Shown here: piece by piece, positions 1 to 9,152 of the stretch
Numbering within the stretch: the first letter of the stretch is position 1
Layout: every line of letters starts with the position of its first letter
Assembly: GCA_002878215.1 (NCBI GenBank)
Contig: PNJC01000114.1
Coordinates: 1 to 52,955 of the forward strand
Source of the DNA: Hydrogenobaculum sp.
GTDB lineage: Bacteria; Aquificota; Aquificia; Aquificales; Aquificaceae
DNA length: 52,955 nt
Direction of reading: 5' to 3'
The notes under the pieces: model-generated
What the model was told of the DNA's origin: nothing
The model's input: the letters and a program-made list of their open reading frames with translations, nothing else
The model's database searches: none
Position numbers and translations under genes: made by a program

Positions 1-1727
1 TCCAAGAGCTTTCCTACGCTTACCCATTTTTTTAAGACCATGCCTTGGGTAATGAGCTTGTCAAAGGGTTCTATATGGTCTATAAGACCTATATCGTATA
101 AAAACTTTTCAAAAAATCTAGAATAAAGAAGGTGAAGCACGGCGTGTTCTATACCGCCTATATATATATCAACGTTCATCCATTTGTTGGCTATATCTTT
201 ATCAAAGGGTAGCTTATCGTTTTTGGGGTCTGTAAACCTTATAAAATACCAAGAGGAATCAAAAAACGTATCCATCGTATCCGTTTCTCTTCTTGCCTTG
301 CCACCGCATTTTGGGCATGTGGTATTTACAAAGCTTTCTGAATGTTCTAAAGGGTTTCCGTGGCCTGTAAAGGTTACATCTTTTGGAAGAAGCACTGGTA
401 AGTCTTCGTAAGGCACCGGGACAATACCGCAGTTTTCACAGTGTATCATGGGTATAGGAGTGCCCCAATAGCGCTGTCTTGAAACGTTCCAATCCTTTAT
501 CTTGTAAGAAATTTTTTTCTCGGCTAAGTTTTTGGCTTTTAAAAACTCTAAAATCTTTTCCTTGGCATCGTCAGAGGTAAGTCCGTCGAAGATATCAGAG
601 TTTATAAGTATTCCCTTTTCTTCGTAGGCTTTTTCATTAAAATCATGATCATTTTGAGGTTTTACAACAGGTATAATATCCAAGTTGTAGGCTTTTGCAA
701 AATCAAAATCCCTTTGATCGTGAGCAGGCACCGCCATTATAGCACCTGTTCCATATTCCATCAATATATAGTTTGCCACATAAATAGGTATCTTTTTACC
801 GTTGACCGGATTTATTGCATATAAACCTGTAAAAACACCTTCTTTTGCTGAGGTGGTGCCTCTTTCTTTGGTGGATATGTGAGACATTTTTTCTAAGAAA
901 TCTCTTAATGCTTGGTTTTCATGAGATAGTTCTTTTGCCAGAGGATGCTCTGGGGCTATCGCCATAAAGCTTACCCCGTATATAGTGTCTATTCTGGTGG
1001 TAAAGATTTCTAAGTACTCAAAATCTTTTACTTTTCTTTCAAGGGGAAACTTTACCAACGCTCCTTCGCTTTTTCCTATCCAGTTTTTCTGCTGGGTTAA
1101 AACCTTTTGAGGCCACTTTCCTTCTAAAAGCTTCAAATCTTCCAAAAGCCTTTCTGCGTAGTCTGTAACTTTTATATACCAAGAGGGAATTTCTTTTTGG
1201 ACTATAAGAGTCCCACACCTCCAACATTTACCATCTATTACTTGTTCGTTGGCAAGGACAGTCTCATCCACCGGGCACCAGTTTACGGTGGCAGTTTTTC
1301 TATAAACAACGCCTTTCTCATACATTTTCAAAAAAATCCACTGGTTCCACTTGTAATAGCTAGGATCACAGGTAGCTATCTCCCTATCCCAGTCGTAAGA
1401 AAACCCAAGAGATTTTAATTGAGCTCTCATGTAATCTATATTTGAATAAGTCCAAATGTCTGGTCTTAAGTTATTTTTGATGGCGGCATTCTCTGCTGGA
1501 AGCCCAAAAGCATCCCACCCCATCGGATGAAGCACGCTGTAGCCTTCCATTCTCTTAAGACGGGCTATAGCATCTCCTATGGTATAGTTTCTAACATGCC
1601 CCATGTGTATCTTGCCAGAAGGATACGGAAACATTTCAAGCACGTAAAATTTGTTTATGGGCTCTTGGGTTTTAGATTCTTTTTCCCAGCGCTCTTGCCA
1701 CTTTTTTTCTATGCTTTTAAAATCCAT
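1..1727 (-). CDS. leuS: Leucyl-tRNA synthetase, N-terminal part (runs off window)
   Basis: Class Ia synthetase that charges tRNA-Leu. It is missing from the ORF track because it is open at the left edge; I translated it by hand. The ATG at 1727 gives [17 protein letters not shown], followed by the HIGH-type motif [19 protein letters not shown] near residue 35, a CxxC pair near residue 180 and a long CP1 editing insertion containing TTRIDTIYG and the ACxPAHD-like segment [12 protein letters not shown]. About 575 codons are present and the KMSKS loop is not reached. It starts 5 bases after the DJ-1-type gene stop and shares its operon. Aquifex aeolicus LeuRS is known to be split into alpha and beta chains; whether this one is split cannot be seen here. 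Identity is secure. Confidence 0.96.
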   Translation of the reverse strand, partial: MDFKSIEKKWQERWEKESKTQEPINKFYVLEMFPYPSGKIHMGHVRNYTIGDAIARLKRMEGYSVLHPMGWDAFGLPAENAAIKNNLRPDIWTYSNIDYMRAQLKSLGFSYDWDREIATCDPSYYKWNQWIFLKMYEKGVVYRKTATVNWCPVDETVLANEQVIDGKCWRCGTLIVQKEIPSWYIKVTDYAERLLEDLKLLEGKWPQKVLTQQKNWIGKSEGALVKFPLERKVKDFEYLEIFTTRIDTIYGVSFMAIAPEHPLAKELSHENQALRDFLEKMSHISTKERGTTSAKEGVFTGLYAINPVNGKKIPIYVANYILMEYGTGAIMAVPAHDQRDFDFAKAYNLDIIPVVKPQNDHDFNEKAYEEKGILINSDIFDGLTSDDAKEKILEFLKAKNLAEKKISYKIKDWNVSRQRYWGTPIPMIHCENCGIVPVPYEDLPVLLPKDVTFTGHGNPLEHSESFVNTTCPKCGGKARRETDTMDTFFDSSWYFIRFTDPKNDKLPFDKDIANKWMNVDIYIGGIEHAVLHLLYSRFFEKFLYDIGLIDHIEPFDKLITQGMVLKKWVSVGKLL

Positions 1728-1732
1728 ATCTA

Positions 1733-2284
1733 TCAATATTCAAAAAGCATCGCCTTGGCCACTTCTTTTGCCTTTTCTTTTGAAGTTAATTTTTCTAAAA
1801 GCCTAAAACCAAATAGCATAGCTGTAGCTGGTCCTCTGCTGCTTGTTATATTTTCATCCTCTACCACTGGTTCTTCTTTGTATAAAGATTCACTAAACTC
1901 AAGCTTTACAGAAGGGTGAGAGGTTATTTGTCTATTTGAGACAACACCAGCTTCTTTTAATACAAGAGGGCCTGCACATATAGCGCTTACATACTTTTTC
2001 TTGTTGTTCATCTGTTCTATAAGATTTTTTACCTCTTGGCTTTTTTTAAGGTTTTCAACGCCCGTCATACCACCGGGTATCACAATCATATCTAAGCTAT
2101 CTACATCTTTTAGCTCATCTATCGTAATATCTGTTTCAATCTTGACGTTTCTAGCGCTTGGTATGACTTTATCTTTCACGCCTACTATTAATACCTCTAC
2201 TCCGCCTCTTCTTAGGATGTCTATAGGAGCTATCGCTTCTATTTCTTCAAAACCAGGAGCTAGTAAAACCGCTACTTTCGCCAT
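1733..2284 (-). CDS. DJ-1/PfpI family protein
   Basis: Cytoplasmic DJ-1/ThiJ/PfpI-superfamily protein of about 183 aa, the usual length. It shows the N-terminal strand [25 protein letters not shown] with the conserved acidic residue, and the nucleophile elbow [14 protein letters not shown] carrying the reactive cysteine near residue 103. Members act as glyoxalase/deglycase-like enzymes, chaperones or proteases; the exact activity cannot be read from sequence. The track starts at 2287, but two ATGs are in tandem. The second, at 2284, sits at better spacing from GGAGGG and overlaps the upstream stop as TGATG. It is co-transcribed with the zinc-ribbon protein and leuS. Confidence 0.88.
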   Translation of the reverse strand: MAKVAVLLAPGFEEIEAIAPIDILRRGGVEVLIVGVKDKVIPSARNVKIETDITIDELKDVDSLDMIVIPGGMTGVENLKKSQEVKNLIEQMNNKKKYVSAICAGPLVLKEAGVVSNRQITSHPSVKLEFSESLYKEEPVVEDENITSSRGPATAMLFGFRLLEKLTSKEKAKEVAKAMLFEY

Positions 2285-2604
2285 CATTCCCTCCTTTTTA
2301 TATCAAACTTTACTTCCTTTGCCCACTCCGGTCTTCTGTTTAACCAACTCATCATATTTTCCAAAGACCTTGAATAACAAACCTCACACATCAAAGTACC
2401 ATCGTCCATTATCTTAGAGTTGTCATCACAGCATTCGGTTATGTTCCAAAATTCGTAATTATCATGGAGTATAAGTTTCCCGCAACCCTTACATTCGTAT
2501 AGTTTGTAGTTTTTAGATGTTAGTATCTCATCAAAATTATCGTTGGTAATGTCTTGCTCAAATATATTTGACAAAAACTCCAGCTGTTCTTTTGAAAATT
2601 CCAT
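2284..2604 (-). CDS. Zinc-ribbon-like protein, function unknown
   Basis: A 106-aa soluble protein I cannot assign to a named family. It has three cysteine groups: CKGC near residue 38, a CC pair near residue 58 and CEVC near residue 74. This pattern fits a zinc-ribbon or other metal site. The first 30 residues are acidic and helical (SKEQLEFLSNIFEQD). It lies 13 bases after the two-cluster ferredoxin and its stop overlaps the DJ-1-type start, so the three are probably co-transcribed and co-translated. A redox or metal role is only suggested by context. Confidence 0.75.
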   Translation of the reverse strand: MEFSKEQLEFLSNIFEQDITNDNFDEILTSKNYKLYECKGCGKLILHDNYEFWNITECCDDNSKIMDDGTLMCEVCYSRSLENMMSWLNRRPEWAKEVKFDIKRRE

Positions 2605-2617
2605 AGATATATTCCAC

Positions 2618-2851
2618 TTATGCCACTTCTTCGTGGGCTTCTGCCATAACCATCTTTATAGCGTTTCTTTTTAACATATCAGAGCATACGTATACACAAA
2701 GAGCACAACCTTTACATCTATTTGTAACTACATAAGCGTGATGTTCGTTGTCATCGTACATGAGGGTATTTGGCTCTGGACAAAAAAGTGTGCATTGTTT
2801 GCAGTTGTATTTACTGCATTCGTCATTTATAACTTTAGCTACATAATACAT
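2618..2851 (-). CDS. Two-cluster [4Fe-4S] ferredoxin-like protein
   Basis: A 77-aa soluble electron carrier with eight cysteines in two groups: C-x4-C-x2-C-x3-C (CSKYNCKQCTLFC) near residues 12-24 and C-x2-C-x2-C-x3-C (CKGCALCVYVC) near residues 46-56. Each is expected to ligate one [4Fe-4S] cluster. The arrangement resembles the delta subunit (PorD/OorD-like) of 2-oxoacid:ferredoxin oxidoreductases, but no alpha or beta subunit genes lie nearby, so it may act as a free ferredoxin. It is the first gene of its operon, with AAAGGAGG eight bases before the ATG and a TTGACA/TATAAT promoter. Confidence 0.88.
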   Translation of the reverse strand: MYYVAKVINDECSKYNCKQCTLFCPEPNTLMYDDNEHHAYVVTNRCKGCALCVYVCSDMLKRNAIKMVMAEAHEEVA

Positions 2852-2886
2852 AACCGACGCCTCCTTTAAGAATGGGATAAGTATAT

Positions 2887-2912
2887 ATTATAACATTTGT
2901 TTAGCGTGTCAA
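2887..2912 (-). promoter_or_regulatory. Promoter of the ferredoxin-DJ-1-leuS operon
   Basis: Read on the minus strand, a perfect TTGACA (2912-2907) and a perfect TATAAT (2892-2887) are separated by 14 bases. A shifted TAATAT gives a 16-base spacer. The leader ends in AAAGGAGG before the ferredoxin ATG. Confidence 0.55.
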
Positions 2913-2944
2913 TATGTCTTTTTATAGTATAAGCGTTTTTGAGC

Positions 2945-2956
2945 TTCTTATAAGAA
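2945..2956. repeat. 12-bp perfect palindrome TTCTTATAAGAA
   Basis: A self-complementary 12-mer in the divergent gap between the ferredoxin operon and the small membrane-protein gene. The CTTATAAG core recurs twice in the tusA-dsrE gap of the sHdr cluster. It could be an operator; no binding evidence is available. Confidence 0.35.
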
Positions 2957-3023
2957 TATTTTTTATATTGTGCTTTAGTTTATGGTTTATAATTATATTC
3001 TAATACTTACGGAGGTATAAGTT

Positions 3024-3428
3024 ATGCTGCACGCTTTTTTTGCGATGTTTACAGGTGTTTACGCTCTAACGGCTTTCGTTGCCTATCTTCTAGTATTTAC
3101 GCTTTATAAAAAGAAGTCCATAATGCTATTTGGTCTTACAAATCATGGATTGTCTGTGATATTTGGGATTTTAGCGGTACTCGCAGGCTTTGGTGCTCAG
3201 AGGATATCTTACGTTATGGTGAAAGCCCCATGGCTTTTTGTATTTTTGCACAAATGGATTGCCATATTTTCAGCCCTTTACATAGTAGGTACTTTCATGT
3301 ATCTTTGGGTAAAACAAGAAGATGCCGGCAGAATAAAAGGCATAGCTATTGCGGTAAGTGGAATACTATTTTGCCTTCTAACGGTGTTTTTAGGTCTTGA
3401 TATCATATTTGATTTTGTAGCAAGATAA
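3024..3428 (+). CDS. Small multi-pass membrane protein, unknown
   Basis: A 134-aa hydrophobic protein with about four predicted transmembrane helices (roughly residues 3-26, 33-56, 68-92 and 106-130). It has a histidine-containing stretch, FLHKWIAIFSALYIVGTFMYL, in the third helix region. GGAGGTAT precedes the ATG. I do not recognise the family. The overall size and His placement recall small cytochrome b-like or SirB-type membrane proteins, but this is not strong enough for a call. dxs begins 13 bases downstream on the same strand. Confidence 0.75.
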   Translation: MLHAFFAMFTGVYALTAFVAYLLVFTLYKKKSIMLFGLTNHGLSVIFGILAVLAGFGAQRISYVMVKAPWLFVFLHKWIAIFSALYIVGTFMYLWVKQEDAGRIKGIAIAVSGILFCLLTVFLGLDIIFDFVAR

Positions 3429-3441
3429 TATATTAATTTAA

Positions 3442-5325
3442 ATGAGTGTATTAGAGCGCGTAAACAGCTTATTGGATTTGAAAGAGTTATCAAAAGAAGA
3501 ATTGGAAGTCTTAGCTAAAGAGGTCAGAGACCTTATCATAGATGTAACATCTAAAAACGGTGGCCACGTGGCTCCCGGTCTTGGTACTGTGGAGCTCACC
3601 ATAGCACTTTTAAGGGTTTTTGATGTACCAAAGGATATTGTAGTTTGGGATATAGGGCATCAAGCTTACCCTTGGAAGATACTAACAGATAGAAAGAATG
3701 TATTCCATACGCTTAGAAAAAAAGATGGAATATCTGGATTTTTAAGAAGAGAAGAAAGTATATACGATGCCTTTGGAGCCGGGCATAGCTCTACTTCTAT
3801 ATCAGCGGCAGAAGGTTTTAGGGTGGCAAAAGACCTATTAAAAGATGACTCCTACGTAGTAGCTGTCATAGGAGACGGCGCTATGACTGCTGGCATGGTT
3901 TACGAAGCTTTAAACAACATAGGTCATCTTCACCACAACAGACTCATAATAATCTTAAACGACAACGAAATGTCCATATCAAAAAATATAGGTGCAATAT
4001 CCACATATCTAAACAAACTAATCACCGGCAAACACATACAAGATACAAGAAACAAAATAAAAAATATTTTAGATAAAGCAGGGTTTGTACCCAGAAGATT
4101 TGCAAAACTCACGGAAGAATTTGTGAAGGGTTTCGCCACACCTGGTATTTTGTTCGAAGAGCTTGGCCTAAATTACATAGGTATAATAGATGGTCACAAT
4201 GAAGATGCCCTTGAAACAACGTTAAAAAACGCAAAATCTATAGATGGACCTGTATTAATGCACATAGTCACAAAAAAAGGCAAAGGCTACGAACCAGCGG
4301 AAGAAAACCCTGTAAAATGGCATGGAGTGGCCCCTTACAAGAAGGAATCCGGTGAAGCTTCAAAAATGTCTGGTGGTAAATCTTGGACCCAATGCTTTTC
4401 AGAAGCGCTTCTTAAAATAGCAGAGCTTGATGAAAGAGTAGTAGCCATAACCCCTGCCATGAAAGAGGGTTCTGGTCTTATTGATTTTGCTAAAAAATAT
4501 CCAGACAGGTTTTTTGACGTTGGTATAGCAGAGCAACACGCCGCCACGTTTTCCGCTGGACTTGCTGCAGGTGGCCTAAAGCCAGTTTTGGCCTATTACT
4601 CTACTTTTATGCAAAGAGCCTACGACCAAATCATACACGATATAGCCCTTCAAAACCTAAACGTTGTTTTCGCAGTGGATAGAGCTGGTTTGGTAGGAGA
4701 AGATGGGCCTACACACCACGGGGTTTTTGACATATCGTTTTTAAATTGTATACCAAATGTTGTTATCTCATCTCCTAAAGACAACCTAGAGCTTCTAGAC
4801 CTTCTTTACACAGCCATAAATTCCAACAAACCTTTTGCAATAAGATATCCAAGAGGAGAAGCGGTTTTATCCAAAGAAGAAAGAGCACCAAAGCTCATAA
4901 AAATTGGCAAATGGGAAGTATTAAAACCTGGTACAGATATAGCTATACTTACAAATAGCTATCTCTTAAAAGAAGCTTTAGAGGCATCTTATGAACTTTT
5001 AGACCATGGCATAAATGCAGAGGTGATAAACGCAAGGTTTATAAAGCCTTTAGACAAAGATATGCTTTTTGATATAGCAAAAAGGTTTAACGTTGTTTTA
5101 AGCGTTGAAGACGGAGTTTTAAAAGGTGGTTTTGGGGCTTCTATTTTAGAGTTTTTTAACGACAACATGTTAGATGTACAACTTTATAGAATAGGTATTC
5201 CAGATAAATTTGTAGAGCATGCTTCTCAAAAAGAGTTGAGAGAGATGTTCAACCTTACAAAAGACGGTATTAAGAAGTTCGTATTAGAGCACATATTTTC
5301 CTCTGAAAAGCTAAAAAACTTTTAA
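3442..5325 (+). CDS. dxs: 1-deoxy-D-xylulose-5-phosphate synthase
   Basis: Thiamine diphosphate enzyme that condenses pyruvate and glyceraldehyde 3-phosphate, the first step of the MEP isoprenoid pathway. The 627-aa length is typical. Visible are the N-terminal WDIGHQAYPWKILTDR active-site histidine segment near residue 72, the ThDP motif GDGAMTAGMVYEALNN near 143, and the transketolase-like DRAGLVGEDGPTHHGVFD near 412. No Shine-Dalgarno is seen. A TATATT at 3429 lies 7 bases before the ATG, so a leaderless start is possible. The 3' end overlaps the convergent PP2C gene by 15 bases. Confidence 0.97.
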   Translation: MSVLERVNSLLDLKELSKEELEVLAKEVRDLIIDVTSKNGGHVAPGLGTVELTIALLRVFDVPKDIVVWDIGHQAYPWKILTDRKNVFHTLRKKDGISGFLRREESIYDAFGAGHSSTSISAAEGFRVAKDLLKDDSYVVAVIGDGAMTAGMVYEALNNIGHLHHNRLIIILNDNEMSISKNIGAISTYLNKLITGKHIQDTRNKIKNILDKAGFVPRRFAKLTEEFVKGFATPGILFEELGLNYIGIIDGHNEDALETTLKNAKSIDGPVLMHIVTKKGKGYEPAEENPVKWHGVAPYKKESGEASKMSGGKSWTQCFSEALLKIAELDERVVAITPAMKEGSGLIDFAKKYPDRFFDVGIAEQHAATFSAGLAAGGLKPVLAYYSTFMQRAYDQIIHDIALQNLNVVFAVDRAGLVGEDGPTHHGVFDISFLNCIPNVVISSPKDNLELLDLLYTAINSNKPFAIRYPRGEAVLSKEERAPKLIKIGKWEVLKPGTDIAILTNSYLLKEALEASYELLDHGINAEVINARFIKPLDKDMLFDIAKRFNVVLSVEDGVLKGGFGASILEFFNDNMLDVQLYRIGIPDKFVEHASQKELREMFNLTKDGIKKFVLEHIFSSEKLKNF

Positions 5326-5928
5326 CACTATAAACGACAGGTTGTCTTTTATGAGACGCTCTTTTGATAATATATGTTCTTTTATAGCTTTAGGGTCTTT
5401 TTCTACTATATCTTCCAATATATCTTTTATATCGCATATACCATCTGTGGATATTAAAAAAATGTCGTTTTTCTCAATGTTTCCTTGCTCTTTGTATAAC
5501 TCTATACTCCAATTTGTGCCGAGAGCTTTTACATATTTTTTATGGTTTTCTAGTTTGCTTTGGTCTTTAGTAAGCTGTATTAAGCTTTTATTACGAATAA
5601 GAAATATTTTTGAATCTCCTACATGATAAATATGATACATCATAGTGTTTAAATCACATTTTAATACGCTAAGCGTGGTACCACATATAAGCCCATCTGC
5701 ATATTTACTCAACCTGTTTATAATCTCCTTGTTTATTTTATCAAAAGCCTTTTCTATATCATAAAGATATCGCTCTAACACCTGTATAGCTATTTTTGAA
5801 GCAAGCTTTCCGGAGTTTTTATCTCCCATACCATCTGCCACTGCAAATACGCTATCTTGCACAAATATTTCATCGCTTTGATAATTCTTATCCCCAATTA
5901 TCTGTCCGCACTCGTAGACTATATTCAT
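5311..5928 (-). CDS. PP2C-family Ser/Thr protein phosphatase
   Basis: A 205-aa metal-dependent phosphatase (PPM/Stp-type). It carries the metal-binding ADGMGDKNSGKLAS near residue 31, GTTLSVL, and HVGDSKIFLIRN with the second conserved Asp; STDGICD follows near residue 150. The track start at 5997 would overlap the kinase by 73 bases. I prefer the ATG at 5928, which overlaps the kinase stop as ATGA and starts MNIVYECGQIIGDKNYQSDE. It presumably reverses phosphorylation by the adjacent kinase. The protein is somewhat shorter than the usual 240 aa. It ends inside the 3' end of convergent dxs. Confidence 0.92.
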   Translation of the reverse strand: MNIVYECGQIIGDKNYQSDEIFVQDSVFAVADGMGDKNSGKLASKIAIQVLERYLYDIEKAFDKINKEIINRLSKYADGLICGTTLSVLKCDLNTMMYHIYHVGDSKIFLIRNKSLIQLTKDQSKLENHKKYVKALGTNWSIELYKEQGNIEKNDIFLISTDGICDIKDILEDIVEKDPKAIKEHILSKERLIKDNLSFIVLKVF

Positions 5929-6728
5929 AAAATCTCGTGAGTTTTTAGATATTCTCTTAGTTCTATAGCGTTTTGAAATCTTTTGTTGTAATCGCATTCT
6001 AAAAGCATTTTTATAAACTCTCTTGTTTTTTGAGGTATGTCTTCTGATATCTTGTAATCGCAGTTTTTGTTTCTTTTTAGCTTTGGGATGTCGCTTTCTA
6101 CATCAAAAGGGTCTTTTTTTGTAAGAATATAGTGAAGCAACGCTCCCATTGAGAATATATCGCTTGCTGGGTATATCTCGTTTCTAAATATCTCAGGCGC
6201 TATATAGCCTACAGTACCTTTTACAGATATAAGAGATTGGCCTTTTTTTGTTTTTAAAAGCCCAAAATCTCCCAACTTCCACACGAGCCCTTTTAGTATC
6301 TTTTTGCCAAACACGTTATCTGGTTTTATATCGCTGTGTATATAGCCCATTTGATGTAAAAAAGCAAGGCCGTTGGTTATATCCGCAAAAATCTTCAACA
6401 CAAGCTCTTTGCTGAGACTTTGGTGAGATATATATTCTTTTAAATTTCCAGTATCCATAAGCTCGTATATAACATACAATCTCTTTTCATCTTTTTTATA
6501 CAAATAGCTTATCAAAGATATGATGTTTGGGTGTCTTAAAAGTATCAAAGACTGAACTTCTTTCCAAAGGTATTCTATAGCATATTCATCTTTTGCTATT
6601 TTTAATGCAAACTCCTTCCACTTGTATTTACCTTTTAAACCCTCAACTTTGTATACCTTACCAAACTCACCTTCCCCAAGAATACCTACTATCCTATACA
6701 TATCTAAAACTATATCGCCTATCTCCAT
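5925..6728 (-). CDS. Hanks-type serine/threonine protein kinase (soluble)
   Basis: A 267-aa kinase consisting of the catalytic domain only, with no transmembrane or PASTA region. Glycine loop GEGEFGKV at residues 18-25, catalytic Lys43 in ALKIAKD, catalytic loop HSDIKPDNV at 131-139 (His-Ser-Asp instead of the usual HRD), DFG at 154-156 and APE at 177-179 are all present. It should therefore be active, with a non-RD-like catalytic loop. It starts inside the truA stop (TGATG) and its stop overlaps the PP2C start (ATGA), which implies translational coupling of kinase and phosphatase. Substrates are unknown; GlgP and TruA are encoded in the same operon. Confidence 0.95.
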   Translation of the reverse strand: MEIGDIVLDMYRIVGILGEGEFGKVYKVEGLKGKYKWKEFALKIAKDEYAIEYLWKEVQSLILLRHPNIISLISYLYKKDEKRLYVIYELMDTGNLKEYISHQSLSKELVLKIFADITNGLAFLHQMGYIHSDIKPDNVFGKKILKGLVWKLGDFGLLKTKKGQSLISVKGTVGYIAPEIFRNEIYPASDIFSMGALLHYILTKKDPFDVESDIPKLKRNKNCDYKISEDIPQKTREFIKMLLECDYNKRFQNAIELREYLKTHEIL

Positions 6729-7471
6729 CAGTAATACACCTTTTTTAAGTATAACCCATGCGCTTTTGCCGTGTGATTTGAAACTTTTTTGGCTTTTAAA
6801 AAATCGTTTACATCGTCTATGGATATAAGCCCTTGAGCGTAAGATAGCATCGTACCTATTATGCGTCTTACCATATACCTCAAAAATCTATTGGCAGTGA
6901 TCGATATTTCTACCAAGGGATAATCTATATTAAAAGTTATATTTTCTACGAAGCAATAGCTGTTTTCATCTTCAAGCTCTTTAGTAAACCCTCTAAAATC
7001 CTTATAACCTAAAAACAAGTAAGATATCTCCATCATCTTGCCTAAATCTGTAGGTTTATATACCAGCATAGCCCTATCTTGGAAAAACGGTGAGTTTTTT
7101 TCACCAAAAAATAATTTATATATATATGTTTTTTTAAAAGCGTCAAAACGTGAGTTAAACTCCAAAGGTACTTCTTCTATGCTGTGGACTTTTATATCCT
7201 TTGGTAGAGCACTGTTTAGGGCTTTTCTTAAAAAGTTTAAGTCTTTATCGTATTCCATCTTGACGTTGAATACAAACTCAATAGCATGAACACCTTTATC
7301 TGTTCTAGAACAACCTATAGCCCTTATTTTTTGTTTTATAGGTTTTTTCTTGTTTACTATGTAATATAGCTTTTCTTCTACTTCGTTTTGTATAGTGGGC
7401 ACGTTTGGTTGATATTGCCATCCGCTATAATTTGTACCCAAAAAGGATATTGTAAATTTGTAGTTCTTCAC
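6728..7471 (-). CDS. truA: tRNA pseudouridine synthase A
   Basis: Converts U38-U40 of the tRNA anticodon arm to pseudouridine. The 247-aa protein has the family hallmark GCSRTDKGVHA with catalytic Asp58, followed by the conserved FNSRFDAFKKTYIYKL and the C-terminal MVRRIIGTML segment. Length matches the family. Its ATG overlaps the glgP stop by four bases and its stop overlaps the kinase start, so it is the second gene of a four-gene operon. Confidence 0.96.
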   Translation of the reverse strand: MKNYKFTISFLGTNYSGWQYQPNVPTIQNEVEEKLYYIVNKKKPIKQKIRAIGCSRTDKGVHAIEFVFNVKMEYDKDLNFLRKALNSALPKDIKVHSIEEVPLEFNSRFDAFKKTYIYKLFFGEKNSPFFQDRAMLVYKPTDLGKMMEISYLFLGYKDFRGFTKELEDENSYCFVENITFNIDYPLVEISITANRFLRYMVRRIIGTMLSYAQGLISIDDVNDFLKAKKVSNHTAKAHGLYLKKVYY

Positions 7472-9147
7472 ACCGCCAACGTGTTCTTTAGATAAAGCTT
7501 TGTTATATATTCCATCACCATCCTATTTGTATTAAAATACGTCCCGCTTGTAGCTACAGCCATTTTCATGACGTTTACATATTTTCCAAAGCTGTTGTAG
7601 TAAGTAGGCAATATTACATATCTAAGCTTGTTGTAAAGGTCGTGTATCTCGTCCTTATCCCACTCTGGTTCTAAGGCTATATCTTCCCAAGATGTCCTTT
7701 TGCCTATAGACCAGCCGTTTACATTTTCCATGCAACCCTCTATCCACCATCCATCCAACACAGAGAAATGGGGAACGCCGTTTAAGGCTGCTTTCATTCC
7801 GCTTGTACCAGAAGCCTCCAAAGGTCTTTGCGGAGTGTTTAACCATATGTCTACACCAGATACAATAATTTTAGCCTTATACATGTCGTAATTTTCTATA
7901 AAAGCTATTTTTAGCTTGTTGGTTTTGGATTTTGCATAATCTTTTGCATCAAATATCTCTTTTATGATGGCTTTACCTTCCCCATCAAGCGGATGAGCCT
8001 TACCAGAAAATAATATTTGAATACCGTTAAAATCGTTGGCTATATCTATGAGCCAATCAATATCTTTCAATATCATGTGATTTCTTTTGTAGGCTGTTAT
8101 ACGCCTTGCTACCCCTATAGTAAACCAATCTCTAGAAAAGGAAGCATCCGTTTGAGAGTTTACCAAATCTATAAGGTCGTCTTTTGCCCTTTGATGGACT
8201 TGTACAAATATCTGGTCTGGCACATTTACTATCTGTCTTAGCAATGAAGGGTCTTCTTCCCAACCCCTTATAAATTCTGTGTAAAGCTTTTTATGGTGAG
8301 GTGATACCCACCTCATATGATGCACACCGTTTGTTACATACTCTAACTTATGCCCTTCAAAGATGCTTTCGGATACGTATTTGTGTTTTTTTGATACGGC
8401 AGCTACGGTTCTAGCTGCTTTTAAAGATACCCAAGATAGGTTAAACTCTTGATCGTGATCAAAAAGATCTTCCATGTTAGCATCTTTGATATAATCTTTT
8501 AAATACGTTTTTACATCTTCTATTGGAAACTTGTCAAAAGCGGCTGCCACAGGGGTATGAGTTACAAAAACTACCCTATCCCTCACCTTTTCTATATCTT
8601 GTAGATCTTTCAAAAGACCTACCGTGAGAAACGCTGAATGGCTTTCATTTATATGATATACCATTATCTTATAACCTAAAGCTTTTAAAAGCTCATAACC
8701 ACCTATACCAAATATAATCTCTTGAAGCATTCTGTCTTTCCCTTGGGCAAGATAAAGCCTGTCAAATATTTGCCTTATCTCTGGCTGGTTTTCTTTTAAG
8801 TTTGTATCTAAGAATAGCACAGGCACTATATGACCATTTATACCCATCATATCGTATTTCCAAGCCGTCACATATATATCTTGACCGTTAACAGGTATTT
8901 TGATTTTAACATCTAAGGGCTTCAAATATTTTGATGGGTCCCAAGTTTGCGGAAAATCTGTTTGAGCTCCATGAGCCGTAAGATGCTGAGATGTATAACC
9001 TTTTCTCCAAAGTATAGTAACGCCCACAGAGGGCACTTTTAAATCCGCAAGGCTTTGAAGCGTATCACCAGCCAACACTCCAAGCCCACCGCTATAAGTG
9101 GTTATATATGGCTCTATGCCACACTCCATTACAAAGTAAGCTATCAT
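7468..9147 (-). CDS. glgP: Alpha-glucan (glycogen/maltodextrin) phosphorylase, short bacterial type
   Basis: GT35 phosphorylase releasing glucose 1-phosphate from alpha-1,4-glucans with pyridoxal phosphate. The 559-aa length fits the short thermophile/actinobacterial form rather than the 800-aa E. coli type. Markers are the N-terminal YSGGLGVLAGDTLQSLADL, RRITAYKRNHM, and the PLP-lysine segment PQRPLEASGTSGMKAALNG near residue 445, followed by FSVLDGWWIEG. It implies storage-glucan turnover. It is the first gene of the glgP-truA-kinase-PP2C operon. The 5 bases separating it from the DsbC-like gene upstream could allow read-through. Confidence 0.95.
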   Translation of the reverse strand: MIAYFVMECGIEPYITTYSGGLGVLAGDTLQSLADLKVPSVGVTILWRKGYTSQHLTAHGAQTDFPQTWDPSKYLKPLDVKIKIPVNGQDIYVTAWKYDMMGINGHIVPVLFLDTNLKENQPEIRQIFDRLYLAQGKDRMLQEIIFGIGGYELLKALGYKIMVYHINESHSAFLTVGLLKDLQDIEKVRDRVVFVTHTPVAAAFDKFPIEDVKTYLKDYIKDANMEDLFDHDQEFNLSWVSLKAARTVAAVSKKHKYVSESIFEGHKLEYVTNGVHHMRWVSPHHKKLYTEFIRGWEEDPSLLRQIVNVPDQIFVQVHQRAKDDLIDLVNSQTDASFSRDWFTIGVARRITAYKRNHMILKDIDWLIDIANDFNGIQILFSGKAHPLDGEGKAIIKEIFDAKDYAKSKTNKLKIAFIENYDMYKAKIIVSGVDIWLNTPQRPLEASGTSGMKAALNGVPHFSVLDGWWIEGCMENVNGWSIGKRTSWEDIALEPEWDKDEIHDLYNKLRYVILPTYYNSFGKYVNVMKMAVATSGTYFNTNRMVMEYITKLYLKNTLAV

Positions 9148-9152
9148 AACAA

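Noticed and set aside
1197-1919. Plus-strand ORFs of 73 and 130 aa opposite leuS
   Set aside because: They are antisense to a clear LeuRS frame and show no domain or ribosome site.
2001-2417. 138-aa plus-strand ORF opposite the DJ-1 gene
   Set aside because: Low-complexity hydrophobic translation antisense to real genes; an A/T-bias shadow.
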